Below are positions 1-8,705 of a DNA stretch of 64,000 nucleotides, piece after piece (positions within the stretch are counted from its first letter, which is position 1; every line of letters begins with the position of its first letter). Source of the DNA: Octadecabacter sp. SW4 (lineage in GTDB: Bacteria; Pseudomonadota; Alphaproteobacteria; Rhodobacterales; Rhodobacteraceae); NCBI RefSeq assembly GCF_008065155.1, contig NZ_CP042819.1:868001-932000 (forward strand). Direction: 5' to 3'. The position numbers and the translations under genes are program-made. The notes below the pieces were generated by a model. That model did not search any database and was not told the DNA's origin. It saw only the letters and a program-made list of their open reading frames with translations.

Positions 1-975
1 GCGAAACCCGTGGCCCAGACCGGCGTAGTCTTCGGGCGGGCTGGTAAAGGCAATGACGGCGTTGACCCGCTGTTCCTCGACGCCGAGGGCCGAAAACCGG
101 GTGATACCAAACGGATCGACGCGGATCACTTCGCCTGCCAGTTCGGCCAGACCGCCCCAGTCGGCGATCACCACCCGGTCGCCCGGCGCAACCTGCACGG
201 CATCGGTTGACAGCAGATCGACAACGACCTCGAGGTCGTTGGTGATATTGCCGATTTCCATGACCGGAGCGCCGGCCGGAAGCGTGGTTTCGCTTTGCTG
301 GATTACCCGCAGGATACGGCCATCGGCGGGGGCGAACAGCGGGATATCGTCGGACCCGTTGCCCAGAGCCGCCGCAAGCCCACGATCATCAAAACCGATC
401 AGCAAGGCCTGCGCGTTGGCAATTTCGGCCTCGCGCATGACAATGGCGGCCTCGGCTGTGTCGACGCTTGCCTGCGCCACGCGGGCGGATTGGCGGGCAC
501 GGTCTAGGGCGGCCTCGCTTGAAATATCGCGCGCCACCAGTTGCTGCGTGCGGGCCAGTTCGGTGTCGGCCAGATCGCGGTTGGCAAGTGCTGCGTTCAG
601 ATCAGCGCGCGCGACACGCAAGGCGGCCTGGGCCGCTGTGACAGCCGCTTGCGCCTGTTCGCGGGTGCGCACATCCAGCGCAGCAGGGTTGGTGGGGCGC
701 ATATGCGCAACGATCGTTTCCCCGCGCACCACCGGATCGCCCGGCTGCACGGTGACGCGCTGCAATTGTCCGGCGACAGGCGTCGAGACGATATAGGCAT
801 CGCGCACCCGTGTGCGCCCCTCTTCGTCAATGGTCATGCGCAACGTTCCCACCGTGACCGCGCCCATATCGACCATTGTGGGCTTGGGCCAGAATGCCGC
901 CGTCAACGCGCCGCCGACCAACAAAATGGTCGCGGCAGTCAGGATCAGGCGAGATCGTTTCTTTGCTTTTGCCAT
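1..975 (-). CDS. HlyD/RND-type membrane fusion protein, C-terminus cut by window edge
   Basis: Periplasmic adaptor that would link an inner-membrane transporter to an outer-membrane channel. The frame is open from an ATG at 975 to base 1. It begins MAKAKKRSR, followed by a single N-terminal membrane anchor (LILTAATILLVGGALTAAF), then a barrel-sandwich half with 'VAGQLQRVTVQPGDPVVRGE', typical of the biotinyl-lipoyl-like domain, and then a long helical region. It starts 4 nt after the permease stop, so it is the third gene of an ABC ATPase-permease-adaptor operon like MacAB or YknXYZ. The cargo cannot be read from the sequence. The stop codon lies outside the window. Confidence 0.88.
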   Translation of the reverse strand, partial: MAKAKKRSRLILTAATILLVGGALTAAFWPKPTMVDMGAVTVGTLRMTIDEEGRTRVRDAYIVSTPVAGQLQRVTVQPGDPVVRGETIVAHMRPTNPAALDVRTREQAQAAVTAAQAALRVARADLNAALANRDLADTELARTQQLVARDISSEAALDRARQSARVAQASVDTAEAAIVMREAEIANAQALLIGFDDRGLAAALGNGSDDIPLFAPADGRILRVIQQSETTLPAGAPVMEIGNITNDLEVVVDLLSTDAVQVAPGDRVVIADWGGLAELAGEVIRVDPFGITRFSALGVEEQRVNAVIAFTSPPEDYAGLGHGFR

Positions 976-979
976 TGGG

Positions 980-3343
980 CTATTCCCTTGTTTTCAGGGC
1001 CGCAACAAGTTCAGCCCTGTCGATATCTCGTTTCACCAACCACCCTGAACCAATGGCCGCCCCGATCACCACCATCGCGGCGAATCCATAGCTTGCCGGG
1101 TCAAAGACCGCAGGAATCTGGTAAAGTTCGCTGGAAAAACCGGCGGCGATCCCAAAGGATAGATAATAGCCCAGAAAACCGCCGATGGGCAGGGCAACCA
1201 GCGTCACCACGGCCAGTTCACCCAGCAACACAAATGCTGTTTCACCCCGGGTGAATCCGATCACCCGCAGGCTCGCCAGATCGCGTGCGCGTTCGGCATA
1301 GGCGATGCGGGCGGCGTTGTAGACAATGCCAAAGGTGATCACAAAGGCGATGGCACCCATGACGTAACGGATCGCGCCCGCGCCTGTGTCCATCACCGTC
1401 TGAAAGGCGACTTCGGCCTGTGATTTCAGGCTGACGCCCGCAACTGTCGGCATGTCCTGAAGGGCGGCGTAGATTTCAGTGGCACGGGCCACGTCGATGG
1501 AAAGATATGCACCCGACACGCGGTTGGGTTCACGCAGGGCACGGTTCAGCGCGGTCAAATCCATATAGGCGGGCGCGCCCAACAGGCTTTCGGCCACACC
1601 GGTCACCGGGATTTGCAACACCGGCTGTCGCCCCTCGCGCACCTCGACCGTCAGGGTATCGCCGGGGCTGATATCCAGCTTGGTCGCCAGCGCGGTGGAC
1701 AGGACGATACCGCCATTTTCCAGCGGGATATCAACCAGATCGGCGTCCAGTGCCCGGCTGAGACGCGGATCGGGTGGCAACCCGCTGACAATGCCGCGGT
1801 GGGTCAGCAACCCGTTGCGCAGCACCGCAGGCACATGGCGCACCGGTTCCACCAATGTCACGCCGTCCATGCGCGCCAGCTCGAATATCGTCGCCTCAGA
1901 GGCCGCGTGGGTAAAGCCGACCGTCACATCGCTGCGGTCGATCACGTTGAAGGTCAGGTCGATCGTGCGATCAAATCCGGCGTAGATCGTGATCATCGAC
2001 GCGCTCAGCGCCATGCCGCAGGCGATGCCGATCATCGCACCGGCCATGCGCGCAGGCTGGCGGGTAATGCGGCGCAGCACCATGCGCGAGGGCTGATCCA
2101 GAAAACTGTCCAGCCTCCGCCCGAAACGCCCCGAACGCGTGTAATCGGCCGGGGCAGGCGGTCGCATCGCATCGGCAGGTGTCAGCGCAAAAACACGGCG
2201 CAGCACCAACATGCCACCCGCCGAAGCGGCAAGAATGCTGACCGTCACCCCCGTCACGAACGAGGCCGGATCAAGCTGGAACACAAGAAACGGAAACTTG
2301 AAATATGCGACATAGACCTGGATCAGCGCTCGGCCGCCTGCGATCCCCATCAGGCACCCCGCCAGCGCGCCGCCGACCGCGATGGCCATGACCAGTTTGA
2401 AATAATGCGCGCCCACTTCGCCATTTGAGTAGCCAAAGGCCTTCATCAGCCCGATCTCCTCGCGCTCGGACTGCACCATGCGGTTGATCACGATATACAA
2501 AAGGAACGCCGCCACCGCGAGAAAGATTGGCGGCACACCCGCGGCGGATGCCTCCAGGCCGCTGATTTCCTCACTGACAAACCGGTCCGAGGTCTGGTCG
2601 GCCAGCGGGTAGGCACCCGTGCCGCCATAGGGATCAAGGATGCGGTCCACCGCGTCCAGAACAGCCGCTTCATTGGCCCCGCGCGAGAGGGATAAGAGCG
2701 CCTGATTGAACGCTCCGTTCATGTCATAGGCGGCGCCAAGCGCGGATCGGCTCATCCAGATCACACCGAAACGGGCGTCGTCGGGGATCAATTCGCCCGG
2801 CGCGGTGGTGTAAAGAAACTCGGGCGCCTGGGCGAGGCCGACAATCCGAAAGCTGCGCCGCGCGCCGTTCATCGTCGCGCTGATCCGATCGCCGGGACGT
2901 AGGTCATGGGCATTGGCAAAGGCCTGCAACAGCAGGATTTCGTCGGAATGGTCGCTATCAATCATCCGCCCGTCCGTCAGGAACACGTCATTCAGACGCG
3001 GGTCGCGCAGGTCGGGCAGGGACACCGCCTGCGCCTGCACGGGCAGGTCGTAATCGGGCAGGTCAATCAGCGCACCACCCACAACACGGGGCTCGACGGT
3101 GCTGACGCCGTCGATTGCCGCCAGCCGCCCGACCACACGGTTGGGTGCACGGGCCACAGGCGCGAAAACCTCGGCCAGCCGGTGACGTTCGTAATAGGCC
3201 GTGCGGGTTTCATTGAGCGAGGTGACCAGCCCCTGCATCATCACCAGCATGCCGACCCCGACTGCAATGACCATGCCAATTGCAATCGCCTGTCCCTTCA
3301 TGCGCCACAGGTCGCGCAGGAGCTTATGGTCAAGCGGGCTCAC
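980..3343 (-). CDS. ABC transporter permease, FtsX/MacB family
   Basis: Inner-membrane permease of an exporter, 787 aa. It has a membrane segment near the N-terminus (about residues 14-40, [19 protein letters not shown]), a long periplasmic domain, and two FtsX-type membrane blocks around residues 270-390 and 660-780, so it is a tandem permease rather than a half-size one. It starts at GTG; the GTGA overlaps the stop of the upstream ATPase, indicating translational coupling. The adaptor gene follows after 4 nt. This architecture fits export of a lipoprotein, peptide or small molecule; the substrate is not determinable. Confidence 0.9.
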   Translation of the reverse strand: MSPLDHKLLRDLWRMKGQAIAIGMVIAVGVGMLVMMQGLVTSLNETRTAYYERHRLAEVFAPVARAPNRVVGRLAAIDGVSTVEPRVVGGALIDLPDYDLPVQAQAVSLPDLRDPRLNDVFLTDGRMIDSDHSDEILLLQAFANAHDLRPGDRISATMNGARRSFRIVGLAQAPEFLYTTAPGELIPDDARFGVIWMSRSALGAAYDMNGAFNQALLSLSRGANEAAVLDAVDRILDPYGGTGAYPLADQTSDRFVSEEISGLEASAAGVPPIFLAVAAFLLYIVINRMVQSEREEIGLMKAFGYSNGEVGAHYFKLVMAIAVGGALAGCLMGIAGGRALIQVYVAYFKFPFLVFQLDPASFVTGVTVSILAASAGGMLVLRRVFALTPADAMRPPAPADYTRSGRFGRRLDSFLDQPSRMVLRRITRQPARMAGAMIGIACGMALSASMITIYAGFDRTIDLTFNVIDRSDVTVGFTHAASEATIFELARMDGVTLVEPVRHVPAVLRNGLLTHRGIVSGLPPDPRLSRALDADLVDIPLENGGIVLSTALATKLDISPGDTLTVEVREGRQPVLQIPVTGVAESLLGAPAYMDLTALNRALREPNRVSGAYLSIDVARATEIYAALQDMPTVAGVSLKSQAEVAFQTVMDTGAGAIRYVMGAIAFVITFGIVYNAARIAYAERARDLASLRVIGFTRGETAFVLLGELAVVTLVALPIGGFLGYYLSFGIAAGFSSELYQIPAVFDPASYGFAAMVVIGAAIGSGWLVKRDIDRAELVAALKTRE

Positions 3344-4047
3344 CAGTCGATCTCGGCGGGGGACAGTTTCGTCTTGTTCACGACGACCTCGCGGATCGCG
3401 CCGTCCGCAAAATGTATGACGCGGTCGGCCATCGCCGCCTGGCTTGCGGCATGGGTGACGATCAGCACGGTCGCACCCAGTTCTTCGTTCACATCACGCA
3501 AGACATTCAGCACCGACCGCCCCGTCATGCTGTCCAGTGCGCCCGTGGGTTCATCGCAAAACAGCACCGTCGGGTTCTTGGCCACGGCCCGCGCGATCGC
3601 GACGCGTTGCTGTTCGCCGCCCGACAACTGTGCCGGAAAATGATCGACGCGTTCGCGCAGGCCAACCATCGCCAATGCCTCGTCCGGGTCCATCGGATCA
3701 CGGGCGATCTCGGTCACCAGTTCGACGTTTTCGCGCGCCGTCAGGCTGGGCATCAGATTGTAGAACTGAAAGACAAATCCCACATGATCACGGCGATAGC
3801 GGGTCAGTTGCCTGTCGGTCATCTCCGCCAGGTTCCGATCCTGAAAAAAGGCCTCGCCCGCAGTTGGACGGTCCAACCCGCCGATAATGTTGAGCAAGGT
3901 GGATTTGCCGCTGCCCGACGGCCCCAGCAGCACGACAATTTCGCCCTTGGGAATGTCCAGGTCAACGCCGCGCAGCGCATGAACGGCTGATCGGCCCTCA
4001 CCATAAACCTTGGTCAAGCCTTTGGTTGAAAATGTATTTCTTGTCAT
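3340..4047 (-). CDS. ABC transporter ATP-binding protein, LolD/MacB-type
   Basis: ATPase subunit of the exporter, 235 aa, with everything needed for ATP hydrolysis: Walker [10 protein letters not shown] (residues 42-50), Q-loop in '[11 protein letters not shown]', signature [10 protein letters not shown], Walker [13 protein letters not shown] and switch His in VTHAA. The 'YNLMP' and 'EPTGALD' context is typical of the MacB/LolD group, not of nutrient importers. It is the first gene of the operon; its stop overlaps the permease start by 4 nt. The ATG at 4047 is the farthest start and gives a normal-length protein. Confidence 0.93.
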   Translation of the reverse strand: MTRNTFSTKGLTKVYGEGRSAVHALRGVDLDIPKGEIVVLLGPSGSGKSTLLNIIGGLDRPTAGEAFFQDRNLAEMTDRQLTRYRRDHVGFVFQFYNLMPSLTARENVELVTEIARDPMDPDEALAMVGLRERVDHFPAQLSGGEQQRVAIARAVAKNPTVLFCDEPTGALDSMTGRSVLNVLRDVNEELGATVLIVTHAASQAAMADRVIHFADGAIREVVVNKTKLSPAEIDW

Positions 4048-4391
4048 GCCGCCTCGCAGTCAAGGCAATCGGAAATTGCCTGCGAAGTCTATGCCGATAT
4101 GGCGGTGAATACCAGTTTGCCAGTGTCGTAGCCTGGCTCGCACGAAAATTCTGGCTTGGATCAAGCCCGGCCTTGCCGCGTCCGATCTACTGAGGTTGGC
4201 GGGATCGGCGACAGGAGCGGCACCGTTTCGTATTTATCGGGGTCCGGTTCGACGTGGATTCTGGTGTGTTTCGAATGCGCGGTCCGGCCGCAACCCGAGG
4301 GAGGCGCCAAATCACGACGTTGCCAACGGCGGCAAAGTCGACGGATCGCATTTTTGAAACACGACGAGCGCCTGAGAATTGGGGGCTCCAA
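4048..4391. other. Gene-less stretch between exporter operon and tRNA-Glu
   Basis: The 344 bases hold only short overlapping open frames on both strands with no recognisable product and no good ribosome binding site. The leftward exporter operon must have its promoter in the part nearest 4048, but I see no convincing -35/-10 pair. No tRNA fragment, repeat or terminator was recognised. Confidence 0.5.
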
Positions 4392-4466
4392 TGGCAGTCC
4401 CTAGGGGAATCGAACCCCTCTTTCCAGGTTGAAAACCTGGCGTCCTAACCGATAGACGAAGGGACC
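4392..4466 (-). tRNA. tRNA-Glu (anticodon TTC)
   Basis: Read on the minus strand the gene begins GGTCCCTTCGTCTA and ends AGGGACTGCCA, so the 3' CCA is encoded (4392-4394). The acceptor stem pairs GGTCCCT with AGGGACT (one G-U pair). The D arm contains the TCGGTTAGGA motif, the anticodon stem CCAGG/CCTGG encloses TTTTCAA with anticodon TTC (glutamate), and the T arm is GAGGGGTTCGATTCCCCT with the invariant GGTTCGA loop. All arms pair well and there is no intron. Confidence 0.97.
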
Positions 4467-4481
4467 GCACTTGGTGAGCCG

Positions 4482-4510
4482 CTTTTAGGGAAACCGTTTG
4501 CCAAGGGCAA
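4482..4510 (-). promoter_or_regulatory. Possible promoter of tRNA-Glu
   Basis: On the minus strand TTGCCC (bases 4505-4510) is followed after 17 nt by TAAAAG (4482-4487), a fair sigma-70-type pair ending 15 nt before the tRNA 5' end. The match is by eye only. Confidence 0.4.
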
Positions 4511-4563
4511 GGGGGTTTTTCGCGGAATATTGCGAAAATTTTTGGCCTGAAATTTATGGGTTT

Positions 4564-6309
4564 TCAGGCAGGTGCCGCGTCTTCAAGGCGCAGTTGCACC
4601 GATTGGCGGCCCTGCCAGGTGTTCACCTCAAGCCGCCCCGCCAGATGGAATCGCGCGCCTGCGTGATTGGCCAGCATGACCCCCAGCGGCCCGTCCATTG
4701 CACCAAAGGAAATGGCGTCGATGCGCGTCCCAAGCCCGTCACCGAACGTCAGTTTCAGGTGGTCCGCGCCGACCCGTTTGGTGAACAGGATCTGGCAGTC
4801 GGGAAAGGCAAAGCGCGGGGCAGGGGCGCCGGCGCCGAATGGCCCCGCCTGTTCGATCTGCTCGATCAGCTCCACACTGGCCGCGCCGGGCATCAGCACG
4901 CCATCAAGGCGCAGATCGGCAGGGCCAATGTCACCCGCGCCCTGCTTGGCCAGCAGGTCCGACAGCCGCGCCATCGCCGGTTCCAACTGTTCACGGGCCA
5001 CCGTCAGGCCAGCGGCCATCTTGTGACCACCCCCCTTGATCAACAGCCCCTCTGCGGCAAGCCGCTGGATCGCGGCGCCCAGATCAATGCCGCTGACAGA
5101 CCGACCCGACCCCTTGCCGATCTCTCCGTCCAGCCCGATCACCACGGCGGGGCGGTTTGTCGCCTCTTTCAAGCGCGCGGCGACAATGCCCACCACGCCC
5201 GGGTGCCAGCCTTCGCCCGCCGCCCAGACAAGGGGCGCATCGACGCCGCGCGCCTGCGCCTGTTCCAGGGCCATGTCGCGCACGCTGCTTTCGATCTCGC
5301 GCCGCTCACTGTTGAGCTGGTCCAGCCGCTCTGCCATTGCCTGTGCCTCGCGCGGGTCAGTGCAGGCCAGCAAGCGTGCGCCAAGATCGGCCTTGCCGAT
5401 ACGCCCGCCCGCATTCACGCGCGGCCCCAGCAGGAACCCCAGATGATAGGACGACGGCGCACTATCCATGCGTGCCACATCCGACAGGGCCACCAGCCCA
5501 ACCCGCTGGCGCCGTGCCATAACGGCCAGCCCCTGGCGCACAAGTGCACGGTTCACGCCGATCAACGGGGCCACATCGGCCACCGTCCCCAGCGCCACCA
5601 GATCCAGTAGGGCGATCAGATCGGGGCCGTTTTGATCCGCCTCGCGCAGGCGCCTGTTCGCCTCGACCAGCATCAGAAACACAACACCAGCGGCACAAAG
5701 ATGCGCCAGCGCACCGTCTTCGTCTTGCCGGTTCGGGTTCACCACGGCCACGCATTCAGGCAGCGTTTCCCCACCAAGATGGTGATCAAGCACAATCACA
5801 TCCGCGCCAACGGCCGCCGCAATCGGCCCATGAGACAGGGTGCCGCAATCGACGCAGACAATCAGATCGTGATCGCCTGCCAGCATCGCCATCGCGTTGT
5901 CGTTGGGGCCGTATCCTTCGTCAATCCGATCGGGAATATACAAGGTCGCCGCGCGCCCCATATCGCGTAGCCAACTGATCAGCAGCGCCGCCGAGGTGGC
6001 GCCATCCACATCATAATCAGCAAAAATGGCAATCCGCTCACCTGCAGTGACGGCCGCCAGAAACCGTGTGGCGGCGGCCTCCATATCGCGCAGTGCGCGC
6101 GGGTCCGGCAGCAGGTCACGCAGTTTTGGCGCCAGAAAGTCTGCCGCCTCAGCGCTCGCAACACCGCGGCGCGCCAGGGTATGACAAAGTGGCGGGGGCA
6201 GGCCGGTATCCTGCGCCATTGCCTCGGCAGCGCGGTCCTGTTCCACGCTGGGCCCGACCCAGCGGCGGCCCGTCGCAGACTCCGTCACACCCAAAAAGGC
6301 GCGTGCCAT
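4564..6309 (-). CDS. recJ: Single-stranded-DNA-specific exonuclease RecJ
   Basis: 5'-3' ssDNA exonuclease for recombination and mismatch repair, in the cytoplasm. DHH-family motifs are clear: motif I 'FADYDVDGATS', the catalytic 'VLDHH', and the DHHA1 motif 'GGGHKMAAG', followed by a C-terminal OB-like region. I chose ATG 6309 (MARAFLGVTES), which has GAG 9 nt upstream and matches the usual roseobacter N-terminus; in-frame ATG 6327 and GTG 6330 lie upstream, giving up to 588 aa instead of 581. It lies downstream of glpX on the same strand, separated by about 115 nt containing a dispersed repeat. Confidence 0.95.
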   Translation of the reverse strand: MARAFLGVTESATGRRWVGPSVEQDRAAEAMAQDTGLPPPLCHTLARRGVASAEAADFLAPKLRDLLPDPRALRDMEAAATRFLAAVTAGERIAIFADYDVDGATSAALLISWLRDMGRAATLYIPDRIDEGYGPNDNAMAMLAGDHDLIVCVDCGTLSHGPIAAAVGADVIVLDHHLGGETLPECVAVVNPNRQDEDGALAHLCAAGVVFLMLVEANRRLREADQNGPDLIALLDLVALGTVADVAPLIGVNRALVRQGLAVMARRQRVGLVALSDVARMDSAPSSYHLGFLLGPRVNAGGRIGKADLGARLLACTDPREAQAMAERLDQLNSERREIESSVRDMALEQAQARGVDAPLVWAAGEGWHPGVVGIVAARLKEATNRPAVVIGLDGEIGKGSGRSVSGIDLGAAIQRLAAEGLLIKGGGHKMAAGLTVAREQLEPAMARLSDLLAKQGAGDIGPADLRLDGVLMPGAASVELIEQIEQAGPFGAGAPAPRFAFPDCQILFTKRVGADHLKLTFGDGLGTRIDAISFGAMDGPLGVMLANHAGARFHLAGRLEVNTWQGRQSVQLRLEDAAPA

Positions 6310-6373
6310 ATGTTGTGTCTCATTCATCACGATGCACCATATGCGCAGGGGCGCAGATAATCCACGCCCCTTG

Positions 6374-6410
6374 CTTCATCTTGGCAATAAAACTCCCGCC
6401 GGAGGCTCCA
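6374..6410. repeat. Dispersed intergenic repeat, copy A
   Basis: CTTCATCTTGGC, six variable bases, then ACTCCCGCCGGAGGCTCCA. The CTCC-cgcc-GGAG core can form a small hairpin. Nearly identical to copy B at 27538-27575 and related, in inverse orientation, to copy C at 16748-16781. It sits between recJ and glpX. Confidence 0.7.
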
Positions 6411-6425
6411 GCCCTTGCGGCGCTG

Positions 6426-7391
6426 TCACCCGGTCGGGTTGCGATACGACATCCGCCGCACCGACCCCGTCTTGGAACGCATCAGGATCGTCTCGGCGGT
6501 CAGATAACCGACCTCGCGCTTGATGCCCGCGAGAATCGAGCCGTCGGTCACGCCGGTGGCGGCGAAAATCACATCGCCGGTCACCATATCGTCGCGGGTG
6601 TAAACGCGATCCAGATTGGTGATCCCCGCCTTTTTGGCGCGGGCACGTTCATCGTCGTTGCGAAAGGTCAGCCGGCCGAACATCTGCCCGCCCATGCATT
6701 TCAGCGCCGCCGCCGCCAGCACACCCTCGGGTGCGCCACCGCTGCCCATATACATGTCGATGCCGGTCAGATGCGGCTCGGCGCAATGCATGACACCGGC
6801 AACGTCGCCATCGGTGATCAGGCGGATTGCGGCACCCGTGCTGCGCAACTCGGCGAGCATTTCCTCGTGACGCGGTCGTTCCAGCACGCAAACGGTGATG
6901 TCCTGGGTGCTGCACCCCTTGGCGGCAGCAAGCGCATTGACACGGTCGGCTGGCGCCATGTCAAGGGTCACAACGCCGGTGCGAAACCCCGGCCCAATGG
7001 CCAGTTTGTCCATGTAGACATCGGGCGCATGCAGCATTGATCCGCGCGGTCCCATTGCGATGACAGTCAGGGCATTGGGCATATCCTTGGCAGTCAGGGT
7101 CGTGCCTTCCAGCGGGTCCAGCGCAATATCCACACCGGGGCCATCGCCGGTGCCGACTTCTTCGCCGATATAAAGCATCGGCGCCTCGTCGCGCTCGCCC
7201 TCGCCAATGACGACAACGCCGGCGATATCAAGTTTGTTAAGCTGGTCGCGCATGGCGTTGACGGCGGCCTGATCGGCGGCCTTTTCATCACCGCGCCCGA
7301 TCAGGCGGGCGCTGGCCAATGCGGCGGCCTCGGACACGCGGGCAAGGCCGAGCGAGAGCATGCGGTCGTTGAAATCGGCAGCTTTGGACAT
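6426..7391 (-). CDS. glpX: Class II fructose-1,6-bisphosphatase
   Basis: Hydrolyses fructose-1,6-bisphosphate (in some relatives also sedoheptulose-1,7-bisphosphate) for gluconeogenesis. 321 aa from ATG 7391 (MSKAADFNDR), chosen because AAGGAA lies 7 nt upstream; an open extension to 7475 has no ribosome binding site. Diagnostic residues include 'GEGERDEAP' and 'DPLEGTT', the metal and phosphate-binding signatures of the inositol-phosphatase fold. It lies downstream of hom in the same direction, with a VOC protein and a ceramidase-like gene in between. Confidence 0.95.
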   Translation of the reverse strand: MSKAADFNDRMLSLGLARVSEAAALASARLIGRGDEKAADQAAVNAMRDQLNKLDIAGVVVIGEGERDEAPMLYIGEEVGTGDGPGVDIALDPLEGTTLTAKDMPNALTVIAMGPRGSMLHAPDVYMDKLAIGPGFRTGVVTLDMAPADRVNALAAAKGCSTQDITVCVLERPRHEEMLAELRSTGAAIRLITDGDVAGVMHCAEPHLTGIDMYMGSGGAPEGVLAAAALKCMGGQMFGRLTFRNDDERARAKKAGITNLDRVYTRDDMVTGDVIFAATGVTDGSILAGIKREVGYLTAETILMRSKTGSVRRMSYRNPTG

Positions 7392-7514
7392 GGGGTGTTC
7401 CTTATGGGTGGGCATGGTGTAACCCGCCCTGTGCCCAAGGCCAAGCGATCGGAGCGCGAGTTTCGTCGCTAACATCCGATTTCGCCGTCAAATCCTTGCC
7501 CGGGATTTGTGGCA

Positions 7515-7535
7515 CAGACTTTCAGCGAAAGTCTG
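7515..7535. repeat. Perfect 9-bp inverted repeat after VOC gene
   Basis: CAGACTTTC-agc-GAAAGTCTG forms a hairpin just downstream of the leftward VOC gene stop at 7544. There is no T-run on the leftward transcript, so it is either a Rho-dependent 3' end stabiliser or an incidental palindrome. Confidence 0.55.
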
Positions 7536-7543
7536 GCGCTGGA

Positions 7544-7927
7544 TCAGGCTGGCGCATGGCAGACCATTTCGATGTTGTTTCCGTCAGGATCGCGCACGAA
7601 TGCGCCGTAATAGGCGGCGTGATACTGAGGGCGCACCCCCGGCGCGCCGTTGTCTGTGCCGCCCGCCGCAAGCGCCGCCTGATAAAACGCGTCAACCGTG
7701 TCGCGATCGGGCGCGGCAAAGGCAATGTGGATGCTGGGCGATTGCGCCGGACCTTCACTTAGCCAGAACACCGGACGGCCCTGACCGTAGCCTCCAACCT
7801 TGACCCCATCGGTAAATTCCGCGGGGATCATTACCATCAGTGACGCGCCGATCGGGGCCAGCGCTGCGTCGTAGAATGCCTTGGCCGCTGTGAAATCGGA
7901 CACGCTGATGCCGATGTGATCAAGCAT
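7544..7927 (-). CDS. VOC family (glyoxalase/bleomycin-resistance) protein
   Basis: Single vicinal-oxygen-chelate domain, 127 aa: N-terminal 'MLDHIGISVSDFTAAKAFYD' is the classic first beta-alpha unit with a metal His, and the C-terminal 'FVRDPDGNNIEMVCH' is the classic last strand with a metal Glu. ATG 7927 is preceded by an excellent GGAGG at 5 nt; the open frame upstream to 8017 is not needed. The substrate is unknown; many such proteins are glutathione-dependent lyases or dioxygenases. It sits between the ceramidase-like gene and glpX. Confidence 0.87.
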   Translation of the reverse strand: MLDHIGISVSDFTAAKAFYDAALAPIGASLMVMIPAEFTDGVKVGGYGQGRPVFWLSEGPAQSPSIHIAFAAPDRDTVDAFYQAALAAGGTDNGAPGVRPQYHAAYYGAFVRDPDGNNIEMVCHAPA

Positions 7928-8020
7928 TCTTGCCTCCTGATGCTGTGGCGTCAGGATAGGGGGCGAGGCAGATCGCGACAAGCGGTGGGATGGCTGGCAC
8001 CGTGATAACGGCAACATGCC

Positions 8021-8704
8021 TCAACCCGGCGGACGTGCGCGTAATCGTATCATCCCGTCCAGCAACAAGCCAATCATCAGACCGTTGAGCGCGTGCCAGA
8101 TAAAATGTGTGCCAGTGGCCCAAACATCGCAAAGCGCCAGATCAACCGTGCGAAATGCAAGGCTGATGACAAAGGTTCCCGTGGCCGCCCAGATCCATGG
8201 GGCCATCGGGCTGGCACGCCACCAGCCGATAAGGGAAAACACCAGCATGGCGATGACGGCTGGGGCGTATTGCAATGATCCGTTCAGGATTGGCGGGGTG
8301 GGGGACGTCGCTGCATCGCCTTCGCCGCTGGCAAGCATCACGATAATCATGATCGCCAGAACCCCGATGGCACCCATCGCCAACTTGCCGGGACGCACCC
8401 CACCAATACGGTGGATCGCGACCAGAACAAGAACGGCGACAAAGGTCCAGATCGGCACAACATCGGCCAGTTCCGACCATCTGTTTGCAAAGGTGTGAAA
8501 CAGAAACGACCCGATCCCGACCAGCCCCGCGAGCACGATCAGCGCGGTCAGATCGACGCCGCGCACCCCAAGGCGGCGCGCCGTGCGCCATGCGACAAAT
8601 GCCGCAATGATAAAGGCGACGTTGCTAAACGCGTTGATGGGTTCGGCCCAGAACGCGGCTGACAGCCGCTCGCAGTAAATATCAACCGGCGCGCCCCAGT
8701 TCAA
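8021..8704 (-). CDS. Ceramidase-family (alkaline ceramidase-like) integral membrane protein
   Basis: About 227 aa with roughly seven hydrophobic segments. 'DIYCERLSAAFWAEPINAFS' at the N-terminus, 'LFHTFANRWSELADVVPIW' in the middle and 'HFIWHALNGLMIGLL' at the C-terminus supply the conserved Ser, Asp and three His of the CREST hydrolase superfamily to which alkaline ceramidases belong. Activity on ceramide or another membrane amide is inferred from the family only. Start is uncertain: TTG 8704 begins 1 nt after the hom stop, while another TTG at 8749 would overlap hom by 44 nt. No strong ribosome binding site is seen, suggesting coupling to hom. Confidence 0.8.
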   Translation of the reverse strand: MNWGAPVDIYCERLSAAFWAEPINAFSNVAFIIAAFVAWRTARRLGVRGVDLTALIVLAGLVGIGSFLFHTFANRWSELADVVPIWTFVAVLVLVAIHRIGGVRPGKLAMGAIGVLAIMIIVMLASGEGDAATSPTPPILNGSLQYAPAVIAMLVFSLIGWWRASPMAPWIWAATGTFVISLAFRTVDLALCDVWATGTHFIWHALNGLMIGLLLDGMIRLRARPPG

Positions 8705-8705
8705 A

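Noticed and set aside
4156-4448. Short overlapping frames between the exporter operon and tRNA-Glu
   Set aside because: No ribosome binding site or family feature; one of them runs through the tRNA.
4514-4541. Terminator hairpin TTTTCGC...GCGAAAA after recJ
   Set aside because: The T-run follows only on the plus strand, where no gene ends; on the recJ strand the tail is C-rich.
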